From NCBI GenBank assembly GCA_902628645.1, contig CACONS010000004.1, positions 1 to 64,000 of the forward strand: 64,000 nucleotides of DNA. Reading direction: 5' to 3'. Source of the DNA: an uncultured Alphaproteobacteria bacterium (lineage in GTDB: Bacteria > Pseudomonadota > Alphaproteobacteria > HIMB59 > GCA-002718135). Below the pieces are notes generated by a model. That model was given only the letters and a program-made list of their open reading frames with translations. It was not told the DNA's origin and searched no databases. This document shows positions 47,808-55,970 of the stretch, one piece after another (the first letter of the stretch is position 1; each line of letters starts with the position of its first letter). The position numbers and the translations under genes are program-made.

Positions 47808-48272
47808 ATGATTAGAATATTTTTATTTACACTATTATTTAGTACAAGCGTGTTTGCTGCAGCAACAAAATCAAGTGATGATACAAGTGCTTCAGCGTCC
47901 GATCAAATTCAAAATCTTTATGATAAAGCATATGATTTAGTCTATGCTAAAGAATTTGATAAATCACTAAAACTTCTTAAAAAAATTGCTAAAAGAAATG
48001 ATTTAGGTAACATGAAAGCAGATGTATACAATTTACTTGGCTTTAGTTATCGTAAAAATGACAATCCAGATTTAGATAAAGCTTTTGAGTCATATAAAAT
48101 AGCATTAGAAGCTAACCCAGAACATGCTGGTGCACATGAATATTTAGGTGAATTGTATATCAAAATGGGTAAAAAATCCATGGCTGAAGAAATGCTTGCA
48201 AAACTTGAAATAATTGCAGGTACAGGTTCAGATGAATACAAAAAACTTAAGAAAGCAATCGCAAATTCATAA
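47808..48272 (+). CDS. secreted tetratricopeptide-repeat protein
   Basis: A protein of about 154 residues with a signal peptide (MIRIFLFTLLFSTSVFA) when started at ATG 47808; a TTG nine bases earlier would add three residues. The mature part contains TPR helices: IQNLYDKAYDLVYAKEFDKS, ADVYNLLGFSYRKNDNP and AFESYKIALEANPEHAGAHE, YLGELYIKMGKKSMAEEML. A periplasmic scaffold is inferred. It ends in a strong terminator. Confidence 0.85.
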   Translation: MIRIFLFTLLFSTSVFAAATKSSDDTSASASDQIQNLYDKAYDLVYAKEFDKSLKLLKKIAKRNDLGNMKADVYNLLGFSYRKNDNPDLDKAFESYKIALEANPEHAGAHEYLGELYIKMGKKSMAEEMLAKLEIIAGTGSDEYKKLKKAIANS

Positions 48273-48298
48273 TTAGATTTATTATAATTTATTCAATT

Positions 48299-48326
48299 AA
48301 GCCCTTTATATAAGGGCTTTTTTATT
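48299..48326 (+). terminator. rho-independent terminator of the TPR gene
   Basis: AAGCCCTT-TATAT-AAGGGCTT followed by a T tract, 26 bases past the stop codon of the TPR protein. Confidence 0.92.
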
Positions 48327-48366
48327 TTTTATTTGAAAGAATAATATTACTAACTACATACTTAAT

Positions 48367-48744
48367 ATGTCTAATGTTGTAGATCTAATATCAAGAATTT
48401 TTCTATCTCTTGTATTTCTCGTAAACGGTTATTCTAAAATAACTAACATTGATGGTACTATAGGTTGGATGGAGATGTATGGACTTCCTGGAATCTTTAT
48501 TTATCCAGCAATTATTTTAGAACTTGTAGCACCAATTTTGCTAATAATTGGTTACTACGTAAGATTGTCTTCTGTTGCACTAGGATTATTTTGTTTAGCA
48601 ACCGCAGTAATATTTTTAAATGATTTTGCTGATCCAATGACACTTACAAATTTTCTAAAAAATATAGCACTTGCCGGTGGCTTTTTTATTTTAGCAATTA
48701 ATGGTCCAAAAGAATTTAGTTTAGATCATCGTATATCTAAGTAA
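48367..48744 (+). CDS. DoxX family membrane protein
   Basis: A 125-residue protein with four membrane helices and the DoxX pattern: SRIFLSLVFLVNGYSKI, GLPGIFIYPAIILELVAPIL, IGYYVRLSSVALGLFCLATA and FLKNIALAGGFFILAING. The family includes subunits of quinone-linked oxidoreductases and other small membrane proteins; the role here is unknown. It is followed after six bases by another four-helix membrane protein. Confidence 0.87.
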   Translation: MSNVVDLISRIFLSLVFLVNGYSKITNIDGTIGWMEMYGLPGIFIYPAIILELVAPILLIIGYYVRLSSVALGLFCLATAVIFLNDFADPMTLTNFLKNIALAGGFFILAINGPKEFSLDHRISK

Positions 48745-48750
48745 TCAACA

Positions 48751-49179
48751 TTGATCATTTTTATTACCAATACATTAATCGCTTTTTTGATTGGATCCAT
48801 GATTTTTTTCTCAGCAGTTGTGTCTCCGTCGGTTTTTGCCTCACTTAATAGTAAAGGAAGTAGCAGATTTTTAAGAACAATTTTTCCTAGAATGTTTTTA
48901 TTTGGATTTGTTATTTCTTTAATAGCTTTGATCCTAACAATTTTATCAAATAATTTATTTAATTCAATTGTATTAATAATTATTGGTTTATCATTTCTTA
49001 TAAATAGAAATTATTTAACACCACTAATCAACAACTTTAGAGATCAAGAATTAGAAGGTGACTCAAAAGCGGCTAAAAATTTTAAGATAATGCATCTTAT
49101 GTCTGTTTTACTTTTTATGATTAACTTTTTCTTATTAATTTTAGTAATTGTACTAAATTATATTAATCATAATTTATAA
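48751..49179 (+). CDS. DUF4149-like four-helix membrane protein
   Basis: A 142-residue protein starting with TTG at 48751. It has four hydrophobic segments and landmarks of DUF4149: FFSAVVSPSVFASL, FLRTIFPRMFLFGFVI, LTPLINNFRDQELEGD and FKIMHLMSVLLFMINFF. Function unknown. Its 3' end overlaps the convergent pdeM gene by 13 bases. Confidence 0.75.
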   Translation: MIIFITNTLIAFLIGSMIFFSAVVSPSVFASLNSKGSSRFLRTIFPRMFLFGFVISLIALILTILSNNLFNSIVLIIIGLSFLINRNYLTPLINNFRDQELEGDSKAAKNFKIMHLMSVLLFMINFFLLILVIVLNYINHNL

Positions 49180-49817
49180 ACTTTATCTTCCCCCACTGGA
49201 AATATGTTTTTATTTTTTCCTAAGAGATTTTTTATTGGATCTTGATCAATATTTAAACCACCTGTTAAGACACCAAAACTTGGTAAAATAAAAATTTTAT
49301 TATTATGAACAAATGTTGATTTGTATATTGATTTTCCTCTATGTGTGATTTTTACTTTTGGATGAAAATGACCACAGATTTGATACTTTGATGTTTTTAT
49401 TGGTATATGACTAAAAATAATTTCATCAATTGTATAATCTAATACTTTTTGTAATCCACTAATCTCAATTTGATAGTCATGATTTCCCTTAATCCAAATA
49501 AAATCTAATTCTTTGGCATATTCAATAAAATTAATATGATCTTTTGTTTCTAAACTTTTTATTGAAAATAAATCATGGATTAGATCACCGACAATAATCA
49601 ATTTAGTAGGTTTAAACTCATTTATGCAATCAAATAATCTATTTAATGTTTCTTTAGTATCATAGGGAGGTAGAAATTGTTTGTGTCTAGCAAAACTAAC
49701 TGATTTACCTAAATGAAGATCTGCAACTATTATTGTATTTAATCTTTTCCAAAATAAAATTTTGCTTGGATAGGCAAAAAAATCTTCGTTAGCAAATTTA
49801 ATTAATTGACTTGACAT
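49167..49817 (-). CDS. pdeM: ligase-associated DNA damage response endonuclease PdeM
   Basis: A metallophosphoesterase-fold nuclease of the ligase-associated DNA repair set. The 216-residue protein shows the metal-site motifs ADLHLGK (32-38), GDLIHD (77-82), GNHD (111-114), SHIP (136-139) and GHFHP (149-153). The FARHKQFLPPYDT stretch is characteristic of PdeM. It overlaps the end of the helicase gene by 20 bases, so the two are expressed together. Confidence 0.92.
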   Translation of the reverse strand: MSSQLIKFANEDFFAYPSKILFWKRLNTIIVADLHLGKSVSFARHKQFLPPYDTKETLNRLFDCINEFKPTKLIIVGDLIHDLFSIKSLETKDHINFIEYAKELDFIWIKGNHDYQIEISGLQKVLDYTIDEIIFSHIPIKTSKYQICGHFHPKVKITHRGKSIYKSTFVHNNKIFILPSFGVLTGGLNIDQDPIKNLLGKNKNIFPVGEDKVYKL

Positions 49818-52248
49818 TAGCTTCTTCTAAGATTTCTTTTTCTAGATCTTCTAGAATATATTCATCAGTGTCTTTTTTAGAGAGATTTTCTCTATTTATT
49901 TCTAATATGATTGGAACAGCTAATGGTGAAATTGTTTTTAATTTTTTTAAGATAATTTTATTATTATCAATCATTAATATTTTACACAGTCTATCGTAAT
50001 CAATCATATTTTTTTTAGCATCATCATATGAAGATTTTAAAAGAATATGATCTGGTTCATTTTTCTTCAGAACAGTATAAATAAGGTCTGAACTAAATAA
50101 TACCTGCTTACCTGTTTTGATCATTCCCGGTAGTCTTCTCTCAATCAAGCATGAAATAATAGCATTATCACGAAATAATCTTTTAACTATCGATGTTTCT
50201 TCTAAATAATTATCAAGATGGTTGTTAATTAATTTAATATTTAACAGTTTTTTAATGTCTTTTGCTTCATTTAAAGACCATAAAACAATTGCATAATCGT
50301 TTGCAACAAAACCTAATGGTTTGTAATTAAGTTCTTTCATTCCACGAAGAAGAAGAAAGCCTAATGTCTGATTAGAATGCCATCCTGCAAAAGTATAAAT
50401 AACAGAGTAATAATTTTTTTTTCGGGGAAATTGCTCAATTAAAAATTCATCTTTTTTTGGAAGGAGAGAAAATGATTCTTGTCTATAAAGCCATTCTTTT
50501 ATTTGATGAGGGTATTTTTTCCAATTATGCTTTGATGAAATTAGTTTGCGAACAGATTTAGCTAAATTTGTTGATAGTGGCATTCTGCCTCCAGAGTATG
50601 AAGGAATTTTAGATATTTGAGATTTACTTTTTTTGACATGGACTAAATTATTTTTCATAGATTGGAATTCAAGAACCTGCCCTGCAAAAATAAAAGAGTC
50701 ACCTTGTGATAAATTTTGAATAAAAATTTCTTCAATATTACCAAGTGTTTTTGAACCCAATTTAATTTTTAACATTGGATTTTCAATAATAGTTCCAACA
50801 TTCATGCGGTATTTTCTTGTTTCTCTTTTATGTACTAATCGATAAATATTTTTGTTATCTCTTTCTTGTTGGATCCTCTTAAATTGATCATAATTTTTTA
50901 AGACATAACCCCCATCTTGGATTAAATCTACAAGGTGAATAAAATCTTTTTTTAGTAAATTATTATAAGGGTAAGCATTCTTTATCTCTCTATACAATTC
51001 ATTAATGTTAAAGTTACTTGAGCAAGCTGTTGCAAATATATGTTGTGCAACTACATCCAGACTGCCTTCTTTCAATTCTATCTTGTCTAAATTACCTTTA
51101 TTTATTTCTTCTATTGCAGCTTGGGACTCAATGAATTCAAAGCGATTAGTTGGAACAAGCACAGCTTTTGAGGGCGTATCAATATTATGATTTGAACGAC
51201 CTACTCTTTGCAACAGTCTATTAATACCTTTCGGAGCTCCCACTTGAATTATTTTTTCTACATCGCCATAATCTAATCCAAGTTCTAATGATGAAGTAGC
51301 AACTACACAATCAACAAGCCCGCTACTCAGATTTTTTTCAACCTTTAGTCGTAGGTTTTGTTCAAGTGAACCATGATGAACAGCTATCTTTAATTTTTTA
51401 TTATTGATAAGCCATAGATTTTTAAACATGTATTCTGCTTGAGCGCGCGTATTTACAAAAATAATTGTTAATTTTGCTTTAAGTATCTCTTTATAGATTT
51501 CTTTAATCGCATATGTCGCCATATGACCAGACCACGGAATACGTTCTTTTGATTTAAGTATTTTTATATTTGGGATATTTGAATGTTCTAACGAAATGAT
51601 CTTTGCTTTTTTGCGGCATAGCCATTTTTTTGCATCTTGTTTATTTTTTAAAGTTGCTGATAGGCCTATTCTTTGTAATGCAGGTGAATAGGATTGAAGT
51701 CTTTCAATATTTAAACTGAGCAAATCAGCTCTTTTATTATCAAGAAAAGTATGGATCTCATCAACAATAATAAATTTTAAATTTTGAAAATAAATTTTTG
51801 CATTTTCGTAAGAATTTAATAATGCAAGTGACTCTGGAGTTGTTATAAGAATATTTGGAGGTTTTTGTTTTTGTTTTTGTTTTTTATAGGCTGATGTATC
51901 CCCAGTTCTAACTTGAAACGTAATTTTTAAATCTAAATCTTTAATAGGTTTTTCTAAGTTACGAACAATATCATTAGCTAAAGATTTTAGAGGTGATATG
52001 TATAAAGTATGAAGGCCTTTAAATTTTTTGATTTTTAATAAATCTTCTATAGGATTAATAAATCCTGTTAAAGTTTTACCTGCTCCGGTGGGAGCAAATA
52101 CAACCACATCTGATCCACTTTTTATTGACTTGAATGCATCTATTTGATGCGGAAACCAACTCCATTTTTTTTTCTTCATCCACTTGTTTAAAGGGTGTAA
52201 TAAAAGGGGATTTGAATTATTTATATTCATATGGATTTCATTAATCAT
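49798..52248 (-). CDS. ligase-associated DEXH-box helicase (Lhr family)
   Basis: An ATP-dependent 3'-5' helicase of the Lhr-Lig group. The 816-residue protein has Walker A APTGAGKT (52-59), the DEIH box in IIVDEIHTFLDNKRADLL, RIGLSATL, VVATSSLELGLDYGDVE and RLLQRVGRSNHNI, then the winged-helix and beta-barrel C-terminal domains. An ATG at 52230 (residue 7) is an equally plausible start; with it the gene begins back-to-back with the exonuclease gene. Neither start has a clear ribosome binding site. Confidence 0.93.
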   Translation of the reverse strand: MINEIHMNINNSNPLLLHPLNKWMKKKKWSWFPHQIDAFKSIKSGSDVVVFAPTGAGKTLTGFINPIEDLLKIKKFKGLHTLYISPLKSLANDIVRNLEKPIKDLDLKITFQVRTGDTSAYKKQKQKQKPPNILITTPESLALLNSYENAKIYFQNLKFIIVDEIHTFLDNKRADLLSLNIERLQSYSPALQRIGLSATLKNKQDAKKWLCRKKAKIISLEHSNIPNIKILKSKERIPWSGHMATYAIKEIYKEILKAKLTIIFVNTRAQAEYMFKNLWLINNKKLKIAVHHGSLEQNLRLKVEKNLSSGLVDCVVATSSLELGLDYGDVEKIIQVGAPKGINRLLQRVGRSNHNIDTPSKAVLVPTNRFEFIESQAAIEEINKGNLDKIELKEGSLDVVAQHIFATACSSNFNINELYREIKNAYPYNNLLKKDFIHLVDLIQDGGYVLKNYDQFKRIQQERDNKNIYRLVHKRETRKYRMNVGTIIENPMLKIKLGSKTLGNIEEIFIQNLSQGDSFIFAGQVLEFQSMKNNLVHVKKSKSQISKIPSYSGGRMPLSTNLAKSVRKLISSKHNWKKYPHQIKEWLYRQESFSLLPKKDEFLIEQFPRKKNYYSVIYTFAGWHSNQTLGFLLLRGMKELNYKPLGFVANDYAIVLWSLNEAKDIKKLLNIKLINNHLDNYLEETSIVKRLFRDNAIISCLIERRLPGMIKTGKQVLFSSDLIYTVLKKNEPDHILLKSSYDDAKKNMIDYDRLCKILMIDNNKIILKKLKTISPLAVPIILEINRENLSKKDTDEYILEDLEKEILEEANVKSIN

Positions 52249-53220
52249 CAGTTATTTATCAAAGATATAAATGTACATATAGATCCAATATTTCCTAAAA
52301 AAACAGCTATTATTACACATGGTCATGCAGATCATGCTCGATTTGGCCATGATCACGTTATTGCTACTAGGCAAACAATAGAAATTATGAAAATTCGCTA
52401 CGGTGATAATTGCGCAAAGAAATTTACTTCACTTAAGTATGGTCAAAAATATTCAATTAAAAACTATGATTTTACTCTCTATCCTGCAGGACATATTTTA
52501 GGGAGTGCTCAAGTTTTAATTGAAAAAGATGATCATCGTCTAGTGATAACAGGTGATTATAAAGTAGGAAAAGACGAAACATGTAAAAATTTTAAACTGG
52601 TTAAATGTGATACATTAATTACTGAAGCAACATTTGGCTTACCTATATTTCAACATCCAAATCCAAAAGATGAAATTCAAAAACTTATCCAATCCGTAAA
52701 AATAAATAAAAACAATTGTCACATTGTTGGTGCATATGCACTTGGTAAAGCACAAAGAGTAATGAATCTTTTACGCCAACAGAATTATAATGAGACTATT
52801 TATATCCATGGATCTCTAGAAAAATTGTGTCAATATTATTCAAAAGAAAAAATTAATATTGGGAAGTTTGAAAAAGTTTCTTCAAAAGATAAAAATTTTT
52901 ATGAAGGCAAAATTATTATTGCCCCTCCTTCGGCATTAAAAGATCGTTGGTCAAGACGATTTCCTAATCCTATTATTTGCATGGCAAGTGGATGGATGAC
53001 AGTTAAGCAAAGAGCAAAACAGCAAGGTATTGAACTTCCATTGGTTATTAGTGATCATAGTGATTGGAATGAATTATTAGATACAATTAAGAAATCAAAA
53101 GCAAAAAATATACTAATTACACATGGCCAAGAAGACGCATTGGTATATTATTGTAAGAAACAAAATCTTTTATCAAAACCACTTTCAATACAGGGAAGAA
53201 GTGATGAGGAAATAGAATGA
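52231..53220 (+). CDS. ligase-associated DNA exonuclease (MBL/beta-CASP)
   Basis: A metallo-beta-lactamase-fold nuclease of the SNM1/Artemis-like type. The 329-residue protein has the metal motif THGHADH (29-35), YPAGHILGSAQVLIE, VITGDYKVG, and the beta-CASP markers VGAYALGKAQRVM, MASGWMTVKQRAKQ and SDHSDWNELL. Its stop overlaps the ligase start by four bases. It starts at or inside the divergent helicase start, so both promoters must lie in coding DNA. Confidence 0.93.
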   Translation: MDFINHQLFIKDINVHIDPIFPKKTAIITHGHADHARFGHDHVIATRQTIEIMKIRYGDNCAKKFTSLKYGQKYSIKNYDFTLYPAGHILGSAQVLIEKDDHRLVITGDYKVGKDETCKNFKLVKCDTLITEATFGLPIFQHPNPKDEIQKLIQSVKINKNNCHIVGAYALGKAQRVMNLLRQQNYNETIYIHGSLEKLCQYYSKEKINIGKFEKVSSKDKNFYEGKIIIAPPSALKDRWSRRFPNPIICMASGWMTVKQRAKQQGIELPLVISDHSDWNELLDTIKKSKAKNILITHGQEDALVYYCKKQNLLSKPLSIQGRSDEEIE

Positions 53221-54785
53221 AAAAATTTTCCTCCTTACTTCACAATTTGATTCTAACACCAAGTCGAAATACTAAAATTAAATTACTACAAGATTATTTC
53301 AAAACACTAGATACTAACCGCGCGTATGCGCTTGCAATTTTATCTGATCAACTTTCATTTCAATTTATTAAAGCATCCAAACTTAGAGAGCTTGTATATA
53401 AACAAGTGGATCAACATTTATTTGATTTTTCTTATGACTATGTTGGGGATTTAGCAGAAACAATATCATTGATTTGGCCTACAAAAAAAGAGGGTAAACA
53501 ACAAAATTTATCTACTTTAATAGAAAATATCAAAAAAATTAAAAAGTCTGACATCAATAAAGAGTTTAGTACAATTTTGAGTGAGTTATCAAATAATGAA
53601 CGATGGACATTGATTAAGATTTGTACGGGTGGATTGAGAATTGGGGTTTCTGAGAGATTAGTAAAAACTGCCTTAGCTGACCTGTATAATAAATCTTTAA
53701 ATGAGATTGAAGAAATTTGGCATGGTCTGGAATTTCCATATAAAAATTTATTTCAATGGTTAAAAAATGAAACATCAAAACCAAAAATTGATTTTAAAAA
53801 ATTGTTTCATCCCATGATGCTGGCTAATCCTATTGATGAAGAAAAGGATTTTAAAAAATTAAATCCAAGTCACTTTCAGGCAGAATATAAATGGGATGGA
53901 ATTAGGGTTCAACTTATGATTTCATCTAAAAGTGTTTCTCTGTATTCAAGAACGGGTGATAATATATCATCTGCTTTCCCAGAAATAATTGAAACTACCG
54001 CAGGTGATGCTGTTATTGATGGCGAATTACTTGTAGGAAGAAAATTTAAACCGTCTGGCTTTAATGATTTACAACAAAGATTAAATAGAAAGAAAGCATC
54101 TAAAGATCTTCAAGAAAAATTTCCAATTTTCATTCGCGCTTACGATATTCTCTTTTATAAAGGAAAAGATCTTAGGAAATTTCCTCTATTTGAGAGAAGA
54201 AAATATTTAGAAAAATTTCAAAAAGAAAACAACAATAATCAAATTGATTTATCTTCGATAATAAAATTCAAAACATGGCAAGAGTTAATAAAATATAAAA
54301 ATAATTTTCATGATGATTTAAATGAAGGAGTCATGATTAAGCTTAAAAATAGTGAATATCTTCCAGGGAGAAAAAGGGGGTATTGGTATAAATGGAAAAA
54401 AAATCCAAAACTAGTTGATGCTATTTTAATGTACGCTCAACGAGGACATGGTAAAAGATCATCTTATTATTCAGATTTTACATTTGGCGTTTGGAAAGAA
54501 AATGAACTTGTTCCGATAGGAAAAGCTTATTCTGGTTACACTGACAAAGAGCTTTTAGTTTTAGATAAATTTATAAGAAATAATACTATAAATAAATTTG
54601 GCCCTGTAAGAGAGGTAAAAAAAGAAATTATATTAGAGGTAGCTTTTGATGATGTATTTCCAAGTACTAGGCACAAATCAGGAGTAGCGATGAGATTCCC
54701 AAGAATACACCGTATTCGGTGGGATAAACCAGTTAAAGAGGTATTAACTATTAACGAGTTTAAAAAAGAATTTAAGCTGAGTTAA
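53217..54785 (+). CDS. ATP-dependent DNA ligase
   Basis: Seals nicks in DNA using ATP. The 522-residue protein has an N-terminal DNA-binding domain (1-200), the adenylation lysine Lys225 in EYKWDGIRV, SRTGDN (245-250), VIDGELLV, EGVMIKLKNSEYLPG and the C-terminal OB domain with WYKWKKNP and HKSGVAMRFPRIHRIRWDK. It belongs to the bacterial group always found with the Lhr-type helicase, PdeM and the exonuclease, and is expected to act beside the NAD-dependent replicative ligase, not replace it. Confidence 0.95.
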   Translation: MKKFSSLLHNLILTPSRNTKIKLLQDYFKTLDTNRAYALAILSDQLSFQFIKASKLRELVYKQVDQHLFDFSYDYVGDLAETISLIWPTKKEGKQQNLSTLIENIKKIKKSDINKEFSTILSELSNNERWTLIKICTGGLRIGVSERLVKTALADLYNKSLNEIEEIWHGLEFPYKNLFQWLKNETSKPKIDFKKLFHPMMLANPIDEEKDFKKLNPSHFQAEYKWDGIRVQLMISSKSVSLYSRTGDNISSAFPEIIETTAGDAVIDGELLVGRKFKPSGFNDLQQRLNRKKASKDLQEKFPIFIRAYDILFYKGKDLRKFPLFERRKYLEKFQKENNNNQIDLSSIIKFKTWQELIKYKNNFHDDLNEGVMIKLKNSEYLPGRKRGYWYKWKKNPKLVDAILMYAQRGHGKRSSYYSDFTFGVWKENELVPIGKAYSGYTDKELLVLDKFIRNNTINKFGPVREVKKEIILEVAFDDVFPSTRHKSGVAMRFPRIHRIRWDKPVKEVLTINEFKKEFKLS

Positions 54786-54841
54786 AAAGGCATTATCAAA
54801 ATATTGAATTAAATAATAAATATAGTAAAAAAATAAATAAC

Positions 54842-55828
54842 ATGATTAAAGAAGAAAATTTTGGATTTAGAGATAAAAGAGGTCACTTCGTACCAAAAGA
54901 AGCGGCTGATAAAAATCCTATCTGGATACTTCCTTTTAACTTCAAAAAAATTTTAGATTGGTTCATCTTTTCATATATTTTTTCTTGGAATCTTGTTTAT
55001 CTAGCTGTTGCTTTTATTGCTTACTATTTTTTTACTCCAGCCCTTTCAGAAATGAAGAATCTTTCTCCCGGCTGGATTTCGGAAATTTTAATAAGGAATT
55101 ATGTTATAGGCACAATTTTTTTTAGCTTGATACATATTCCTCTTTACGTAAAAAAGTCTCAAGGAATTAAATTTAAATTTAATCCAAATTGGCCAGAAAA
55201 AATTCAAAAAATGTTTACATTTAATAAACAAATATTTGATAATTTGTTTTGGAGTTTATTTTGGGGAGTTCCTATTTGGACTGCTTACGAGGTTTTATCT
55301 TTTTGGTTTTATGCCTCTGGTTTAGTGCCATTTATTCAATTTAGTGAAGCGCCAATTTATTTCTTTATTATTCTTTTATTAATTCCAGCATTTAGAGATG
55401 CTCACTTTTATTTAATTCACAGATTTTTGCATTTTAAATTTATGTACAAAATTGCTCACTCAGTACATCATCGAAATATCAATCCTGGACCTTGGTCTAG
55501 TTTATCAATGCACCCTATTGAACACTTGCTCTACTTTTCTGGGGTTATAGTTCATTGGATTATTCTCTCTCATCCATTGCATTCTACGTACCATTTATTC
55601 CATGCAGGGCTTGGATCTGCAAACGGTCACATAGGTTTTAAGCAAATGATGATTAATGATAAAAAAGCAATAGACCTAAGTAATTATAATCATTATCTTC
55701 ACCATAAATATTTTGAAGTAAATTATGGAAATCTCATGATTCCCTTCGATCAATGGTTTGGAACTTACCATGATGGATCTAAAGAAATGCATGAAAAAAT
55801 GCGAAAAAGAATGAATATTAAAAAATAA
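54842..55828 (+). CDS. sterol desaturase / fatty acid hydroxylase family protein
   Basis: A di-iron membrane oxygenase. The 328-residue protein has five or six membrane helices and the eight-histidine set: HFYLIH (188-193), HSVHH (206-210) and HYLHH (284-288), with an extra MHPIEH between. It probably hydroxylates or desaturates a lipid, but which one cannot be read from sequence; sterol, carotenoid and ether lipid substrates are all known in the family. It is a single gene between the repair cluster and the importer operon. Confidence 0.9.
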   Translation: MIKEENFGFRDKRGHFVPKEAADKNPIWILPFNFKKILDWFIFSYIFSWNLVYLAVAFIAYYFFTPALSEMKNLSPGWISEILIRNYVIGTIFFSLIHIPLYVKKSQGIKFKFNPNWPEKIQKMFTFNKQIFDNLFWSLFWGVPIWTAYEVLSFWFYASGLVPFIQFSEAPIYFFIILLLIPAFRDAHFYLIHRFLHFKFMYKIAHSVHHRNINPGPWSSLSMHPIEHLLYFSGVIVHWIILSHPLHSTYHLFHAGLGSANGHIGFKQMMINDKKAIDLSNYNHYLHHKYFEVNYGNLMIPFDQWFGTYHDGSKEMHEKMRKRMNIKK

Positions 55829-55894
55829 TATTATCCAATAATTTCAATAAGTTAATAATAATAAAATTAAGTAAATTTTTACTTATTTTATGCC

Positions 55895-55923
55895 TTGTCT
55901 ATATCTTTACATTATGTTTATAT
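55895..55923 (+). promoter_or_regulatory. candidate promoter of the importer-nan operon
   Basis: TTGTCT (55895-55900) and TTATAT (55918-55923) are 17 bases apart, about 50 bases ahead of the binding protein ATG. A start near 55930 would fall at the left edge of an inverted repeat. Confidence 0.35.
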
Positions 55924-55930
55924 GCCAAAT

Positions 55931-55951
55931 ATATGCTAGCTAATAGCGTAT
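55931..55951. promoter_or_regulatory. operator-like inverted repeat
   Basis: ATATGCTA-GCTAA-TAGCGTAT is an inverted repeat with one mismatch in eight pairs, placed just downstream of the candidate promoter and 19 bases before the binding protein start. It could be the site of a sugar-responsive repressor; no regulator gene is in view. Confidence 0.35.
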
Positions 55952-55970
55952 TTTATAAAAGGGAGGAAAA

